Shown here in pieces: positions 5,226 through 9,052 of a DNA stretch of 9,052 nt; within the stretch, counting starts at the first letter, position 1, and each line of letters begins with the position of its first letter. The stretch lies in the NCBI GenBank assembly GCA_002296975.1, contig DBIS01000168.1, positions 1 to 9,052 of the forward strand. Reading direction: 5' to 3'. Made by a program: the position numbers and the translations under genes. The notes under the pieces were generated by a model. It was not told where the DNA came from and made no database searches. It was given only the letters and a program-made list of their open reading frames with translations. Source of the DNA: Deltaproteobacteria bacterium UBA796 (GTDB taxonomy: Bacteria; Myxococcota_A; UBA796).

Positions 5226-8120
5226 CTATTTGTAACCGAATTGAGCTTCGTGGAAATCGCCTGTGGTGATCCATTTTTGGATGACGCGGTCCAGTATTTC
5301 CGCGGTCACCTCGGTGGCTCCCCACTTTTCTGCGTTGCCCTCAATGCTCTCAAGAACTTGACCCTGAACGAATGATGGAATGTTCTCTACCCGAGCCCAC
5401 GCATCTGGTGACCATTTGAGCTTTTTACCCTCACGCTCCAAATACGCGTCGGACACCTCGCCCCACATATCGTATTTGGCCTTCATGATTTCTGGTGTAA
5501 TCACCGTACCCAGGTCCTTCTTGACCGCGGTCCACTCTACCCGCCACTTGGTCATCTCCCGACAAAACTCCGGAATGCCCTCAAGTTCAGCCTCGGCCTC
5601 TGGCGTCCACTCAAAGGTGTGGTTGGCGGTCTCTTTGGCGAGCGGATTCCCGTAGCCAAGCTGCTGGCGGAGCCGCTCCATAAAGGCACCCGTGATGGCA
5701 GCCATATTCTTTTCGGTGGCCCGCTCTTCGGCCACACCACGCACCAGATCGGCTGCACGGGATGCATCAAATTTTCCGATATCCTCCATGCGGGCAGACG
5801 CCTCCTCCACTTTGGTCTCCCCGGCTTCGGTCCACTCGGGCTTGGCCTCATCTTGGTCACTGAACATGGCGTGTGCTGGACACTCCGGGGGAGGGACCGA
5901 CCCAGCCTTGGGTGCCGTCGTGTGGCTTGTTCCGGTCATGCCCGCAGCAGGACACTCTGCAGGAGGCACAGCACCTTCGTTGGCCGCCGTGCCATGACTC
6001 TCGCCCATCATGGATGAGGCTGGACACGCCGCGGGTGGTGGGTCACCTTTTTGAACCTTGGCATGGGTGCTATCCGAGGGCATTCCAGAAGCTGGACACG
6101 CCTTGGCTGCATCATTTTGATCCGCAACCATCACCGCAGGTACTTCTTCGACCGGTGGCTCCGCAGCAGCAACCTCGGCAGCCTTTTCTGCTGCTTTATA
6201 TCCTGGGAGCGCACTAATTTTCTCTTTGATTTGATCGGCGGCCGACTCACCTGCTGAGTAGCTACCCAGCATGTCAGCCATCATCTTACGGCCCTCAGCG
6301 ATACCCGTCTCACACAGGCCCAAGTCGATATGGAGCGCCTTGACTGAAACCACGTACTGCTCCACCCGATCTCGGGTCATGTCACGCATGAAGCCGCCTG
6401 GAACACGACAAATCCGTTTCCATGCCGCGTTGGTCCACATCCAATCGGAGCCCTTGCGTTCGGTTGGGACCACATCGTCTGGCAACTCATTGGCCTGGAT
6501 GAGAATCTTTAAAACCTCGCCCTTGTCGGACAGGTAGCTGTTTTCTGCCATGTCCTGTTGAATCATATCAATGGCGAATTCATTGCTGATGGTTTCAAGC
6601 CCTCGCACCCGCGCAGTCTTTTCAATTCGTGCCTTGGACCGGCGACGATCGTAACCCTTCGGCACCCGGGACAAGGTTTCCTTGGCCTCAGCGGTCCACT
6701 TCAGATGCTTGCCGTCAAAAGTCTCTTCCACAATCAAATCGCCGCTATCCAAAGCACCGGCACGTTCGATACTCTCTCGGTCGATCATCTGAAACTCATC
6801 GCCAGATGTCTTGCAAATCGAACATTTCTTGGGCTGGAAGTCCCGGCAGGCATAGCCACATTCTGGACAGATAAAGGTCTTTCCGAAGGTATAATCATCG
6901 ACCTGCTTGGCCATCTCTTCAGCGACATACCCCATGGACTGGGCAGCCCCAGGCGGCAATAAATCACCCATCGCCTCGTTAATAACGGCGGCCGTAATCA
7001 CCGAATACCCCCGCTCGATGGCCCAACGGATAATCGCAGTGGTCGCCACCCCTTTCACAAAGCCAGGTACGCGGGCCATTTTGGACAAAGCCGCTGGGGT
7101 CCAATCCACACTCTCGGCCGCCTGAACGTCGACTGGCGGTACAAACTTTTGGCTGGTAACCAGCACATTACAGGGAGCAATCCGGAGTAAATTCTCTGCG
7201 GTAGCGCCAATGTCCATCTCGTCTTCCGAGTGCACGCCGATACGGCCAAGCACCAACAGCGCCGGCTTCGTGTTTCGGACATATTGAAGAATCTTCTCGT
7301 AGGCCTTGCCATCGAGCAGGACCGCCCGCAGCATGACACCGTCCTCTTCGGCGACCTTTCGGGCAACATCTAAATGCGCTTGGTAAATTTTGGCCAAGCC
7401 CGTATCGATGATCTCCTCATGGAGTTTTTCTTGATCGGCGAACTTGAACACCTTGGCGGCTTTCTCTGAAAGCACACCGACAATGCCGTTGAAAAGGGTG
7501 TAATGAAGATATGGGTCGTACACGCCGACCGCCTCAACACGACGATTGAATTTCTTGGCGATCTGAACGGCGACCTTGAGCCCATGATAGCTCCGGGGAG
7601 AGCCGTCGATACACACCAAAATAGCACCCTCTTCACCGAGGTATTGACCGTCACCGACCATCAACTCAGCGCTCTTTTTGACAACCAGGGTGTCCGTCTC
7701 GGAGCGACGTAAAAAGCGCTCTACCGCTGACCCGATTGGGGCAACCCCATCGCCTGTTGTGCCCCAAGCACCAAAGATCATCAAGTCCTCGTCGGACTCG
7801 CCCATATACGCCACCAAAGCATCGTGGACCACGCCATCGAGGCGCTCAGAGCCGAAACTCACGCCAGCATCGTCGGCATCGTCGGCCAACCACCCAGTAC
7901 GCACTTTTGGCGCCTCGGTCTTGCTACCACTGTGGTCGCTACCTGCACCCTTGGGCAACATGGCTTGAAGGCGGTCGATTCGGGAGGCTGTGCGGTCTGT
8001 TGACTTCACATGCACCGCGGTCAATCGTGACTCTAGCGCAGAGGCCAGCTCCAAGCCGAGCTTTGCAGCACCCTTTGACCAATCTGACCCATCGATAGCA
8101 ACATGAATATTTGCGTACAT
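5226..8120 (-). CDS. Tandem universal stress protein fused to rubredoxin-like and multiple PCP_red domains
   Basis: The protein has 964 residues; ATG 8120 follows AGGGAAGG. Residues 1-148 and 165-325 are two USP domains. The first has the full ATP-binding motif G-x2-G-x9-G-S (G117, G120, G130, S131); the second has G292, G295, G305 but Ala306 in place of Ser/Thr. Residues 416-444 are a rubredoxin-like Cys cluster. Five repeats resemble PCP_red, the small C-terminal domain of the BchB/ChlB protochlorophyllide reductase subunit, with Trp and Pro exactly 12 apart: W340/P352, W475/P487, W562/P574, W838/P850, W903/P915. Residues 675-752 hold four CPAxxM repeats. No signal peptide is seen, so it is probably cytoplasmic. 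USP proteins bind ATP and serve in stress responses; the PCP_red role outside BchB is not established. No photosynthesis genes are nearby. The gene lies downstream of a diheme cytochrome and in an operon with mdh, hinting at a redox or respiratory role (inferred). I am sure of the gene and the USP domains, fairly sure of PCP_red. Confidence 0.9.
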   Translation of the reverse strand: MYANIHVAIDGSDWSKGAAKLGLELASALESRLTAVHVKSTDRTASRIDRLQAMLPKGAGSDHSGSKTEAPKVRTGWLADDADDAGVSFGSERLDGVVHDALVAYMGESDEDLMIFGAWGTTGDGVAPIGSAVERFLRRSETDTLVVKKSAELMVGDGQYLGEEGAILVCIDGSPRSYHGLKVAVQIAKKFNRRVEAVGVYDPYLHYTLFNGIVGVLSEKAAKVFKFADQEKLHEEIIDTGLAKIYQAHLDVARKVAEEDGVMLRAVLLDGKAYEKILQYVRNTKPALLVLGRIGVHSEDEMDIGATAENLLRIAPCNVLVTSQKFVPPVDVQAAESVDWTPAALSKMARVPGFVKGVATTAIIRWAIERGYSVITAAVINEAMGDLLPPGAAQSMGYVAEEMAKQVDDYTFGKTFICPECGYACRDFQPKKCSICKTSGDEFQMIDRESIERAGALDSGDLIVEETFDGKHLKWTAEAKETLSRVPKGYDRRRSKARIEKTARVRGLETISNEFAIDMIQQDMAENSYLSDKGEVLKILIQANELPDDVVPTERKGSDWMWTNAAWKRICRVPGGFMRDMTRDRVEQYVVSVKALHIDLGLCETGIAEGRKMMADMLGSYSAGESAADQIKEKISALPGYKAAEKAAEVAAAEPPVEEVPAVMVADQNDAAKACPASGMPSDSTHAKVQKGDPPPAACPASSMMGESHGTAANEGAVPPAECPAAGMTGTSHTTAPKAGSVPPPECPAHAMFSDQDEAKPEWTEAGETKVEEASARMEDIGKFDASRAADLVRGVAEERATEKNMAAITGAFMERLRQQLGYGNPLAKETANHTFEWTPEAEAELEGIPEFCREMTKWRVEWTAVKKDLGTVITPEIMKAKYDMWGEVSDAYLEREGKKLKWSPDAWARVENIPSFVQGQVLESIEGNAEKWGATEVTAEILDRVIQKWITTGDFHEAQFGYK
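5865..6098 (-). repeat. Four in-frame 72-bp repeats encoding a CPAxxM motif
   Basis: Within the USP fusion, CPASGM, CPASSM, CPAAGM and CPAHAM begin at residues 675, 699, 723 and 747, an exact period of 24 residues (72 bp). Each of the first three is followed by a His 10-11 residues after the Cys (H686, H709, H733). A Pro-rich linker (DPPPAA, VPPAE, VPPPE) precedes copies two to four. The fourth copy is partial and has His inside the motif (H750). The DNA copies have diverged, so the period is old and kept at protein level. Cys, Met and His at fixed spacing suggest metal or heme binding, which is an inference. This is the only low-complexity part of the protein, between PCP_red copies three and four. 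Confidence 0.85.
6789..6875 (-). other. Rubredoxin-like four-Cys domain inside the USP fusion
   Basis: Residues about 416-444 read FICPECGYAC, a short spacer, then KKCSICKTSGDEF. C418, C421, C433 and C436 give CxxC-x11-CxxC, with C425 extra. The order F-C-x2-CGY ... P-x2-C-x2-C ... F matches the rubredoxin-like tail of rubrerythrins, which bind one Fe. A structural Zn ribbon is the alternative; sequence alone cannot decide. It sits between PCP_red copies one and two. Confidence 0.7.
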
Positions 8121-8133
8121 CCAAACCTTCCCT

Positions 8134-8164
8134 AAAACAAAGACACCCCCGCAATGCGGAGGTG
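8134..8164 (-). terminator. Terminator or attenuator hairpin between cytochrome c and the USP fusion
   Basis: On the minus strand CACCTCCGC (8164-8156), loop ATT, then GCGGGGGTG (8152-8144) form a 9-bp stem with one G-U pair, followed by TCTTTGTTTT. The plus strand would have a mismatch at the wobble and lacks a T-run, so it works leftward. It lies 42 nt past the cytochrome stop, but its T-run ends only 13 bp before the USP start codon and just upstream of its ribosome binding site (about 8124-8131). It therefore either ends the cytochrome transcript with read-through or sits in the leader of the USP-mdh operon. Confidence 0.75.
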
Positions 8165-8183
8165 AACCTTTAACGGGTCAGCG

Positions 8184-8195
8184 GGGCTTAAGCCC
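8184..8195. repeat. Perfect 12-bp palindrome GGGCTTAAGCCC
   Basis: The palindrome lies 11 bp past the cytochrome stop and 20 bp before the terminator-type hairpin. In RNA it gives only a 4-bp stem with a TTAA loop; in DNA it could be an operator. No clear promoter boxes flank it. Its role is unknown. Confidence 0.4.
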
Positions 8196-8206
8196 GATCG
8201 TACAGA

Positions 8207-9052
8207 CTATTCCGCACCGTGCCCAGCGGCATCCGCTTCGGCATCAGCCGGGGGTGAAAAATCACCTTGTCCCAACAGCTCCTTCTTGAAGGCCATCGCT
8301 GATGGCGTGTCTTTCAAGGCCATCAGTGACTCGACATAATAGGACACAGCCCACAGGTCTTTCTCGTCGAGAGTACCTTGCCACTGCGCCATCGCTGTGC
8401 CGTTTACACCCGCGCCAATGATCCGGTACAACGAGCCTATTCGGCTCCAATTTTCTTCACCTGGATCTGGCCGAATCGAGCGGGTTGGGTTGAGCGTATA
8501 GTCGGGTGGCATATTCGTCTGCTCCACCCCAAGAACCTCATACTCCGTGACTTGTTTGGCTGAGTGATAAGGGTCGTCCCGCAACTCTGGCTTTTTCCCA
8601 GCGGCCGTAAAAGCATCGTGAATATAGGCTTTTGTCGCATAGGCCGGGTGACATGACTGGCAGTTGGCCACGGCATGGTAAACATTTTTCCCATAGGCCA
8701 CAGCCTCATCGACCTTTTCAGTCCATGGGTCTTCTGACAAGGCGATCGGCTTGGCAACCTCATTTTCGGGGTCACGCCAACCTTCGTCATCAGGCGAGAA
8801 GCTCTTGATGTAATTTACAATATCGTACAAAGCGGAGTCTTGAATATCCCAAGGCAACATCGCCGTGCCATGAAGGCCGCCGCGGATGACATTGAACAAC
8901 ATCTTATCCGTGGGCAGGTCGCCATCAACCATGCGTACAAACTTGTACTTGGCCAAACGTAAATCTCGTGGTGCAGGACGCAAACCAGGCGAAGACGGCC
9001 CTCGGCCATCTCCCTCGAGACCATGGCAGGCGTAGCACTGCCGCACATACAT
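8207..9052 (-). CDS. Diheme c-type cytochrome, N-terminus beyond the window
   Basis: The open frame reaches the right edge, giving 281 residues to a TAG at 8207. The visible part begins just 5 residues before the first heme site, so the signal peptide or anchor and the true start lie outside; the ATG at 9052 is probably internal. Heme site one is CYACH (6-10), with M65 in HGTAMLPW as likely sixth ligand. Heme site two is CQSCH (131-135), with M221 in NGTAMAQW as likely ligand. Both halves share the class I pattern: CxxCH, then a G-T-A-M ligand loop, then a helix (LYDIVNYIKSF; LWAVSYYVESL), consistent with an internal duplication. It should act outside the cytoplasmic membrane as an electron carrier. 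Its partner, such as a quinol-oxidising or oxidase complex, would be upstream and is not visible. The tail (about 264-281) is acidic and Ala-rich. Confidence 0.93.
   Translation of the reverse strand: MYVRQCYACHGLEGDGRGPSSPGLRPAPRDLRLAKYKFVRMVDGDLPTDKMLFNVIRGGLHGTAMLPWDIQDSALYDIVNYIKSFSPDDEGWRDPENEVAKPIALSEDPWTEKVDEAVAYGKNVYHAVANCQSCHPAYATKAYIHDAFTAAGKKPELRDDPYHSAKQVTEYEVLGVEQTNMPPDYTLNPTRSIRPDPGEENWSRIGSLYRIIGAGVNGTAMAQWQGTLDEKDLWAVSYYVESLMALKDTPSAMAFKKELLGQGDFSPPADAEADAAGHGAE

Noticed and set aside
5226..7109. Evidence of bacteriochlorophyll synthesis from PCP_red domains
   Set aside because: Only the small repeat domain is present; no catalytic BchB, BchN or BchL and no other photosynthesis gene is visible.
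9050..9052. ATG at the right edge as start of the cytochrome
   Set aside because: It would place the first heme Cys at residue 6 with no signal peptide, so the true start must lie outside the window.

Overview
All gene content reads leftward (minus strand). In order of transcription the window holds: the 3' part of a diheme c-type cytochrome gene (9052 to 8207), a 964-residue universal-stress-protein/PCP_red fusion (8120 to 5226), a cytosolic-type malate dehydrogenase (5216 to 4236), a von Willebrand A lipoprotein (4066 to 2516), a CapA-family metallophosphatase-like lipoprotein (2428 to 446), and the first part of an unidentified membrane-anchored protein that runs off the left edge (437 to 1). 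Coding density is high. The longest gap is 169 bp, so no gene-free stretch exceeds 300 bp.

The organism is a bacterium with Shine-Dalgarno-led genes. It is probably Gram-negative: there are two candidate lipoproteins, and a c-type cytochrome that should act outside the cytoplasmic membrane. The lipoprotein with two ASH/choice-of-anchor-D repeats plus a vWA domain is a style common in Myxococcota, Bradymonadota and related former Deltaproteobacteria. This lineage guess is an inference from protein style only.

Right part (4236 to 9052): a module with an energy or redox flavour. The cytochrome has two CxxCH sites, each followed by a candidate Met ligand. Downstream is the fusion protein: two USP domains, a rubredoxin-like Cys cluster, five PCP_red-type repeats with an invariant W-x11-P spacing, and a four-copy 24-residue repeat carrying CPAxxM. 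Its stop codon overlaps the ribosome binding site of mdh, so fusion and mdh form a tight operon. A strong terminator-type hairpin sits between the cytochrome and the fusion, ending only 13 bp before the fusion's start codon. That suggests either termination with partial read-through or a regulated leader.

Left part (1 to 4066): envelope proteins. The vWA lipoprotein gene ends in its own terminator. The CapA-like lipoprotein follows after a short gap and is probably translationally coupled to the left-edge gene, whose ribosome binding site overlaps its stop codon. No RNA genes, insertion sequences, CRISPR arrays or phage genes were seen.

The most unusual item is the fusion protein, especially its CPAxxM repeat tract, for which I recognise no described family.
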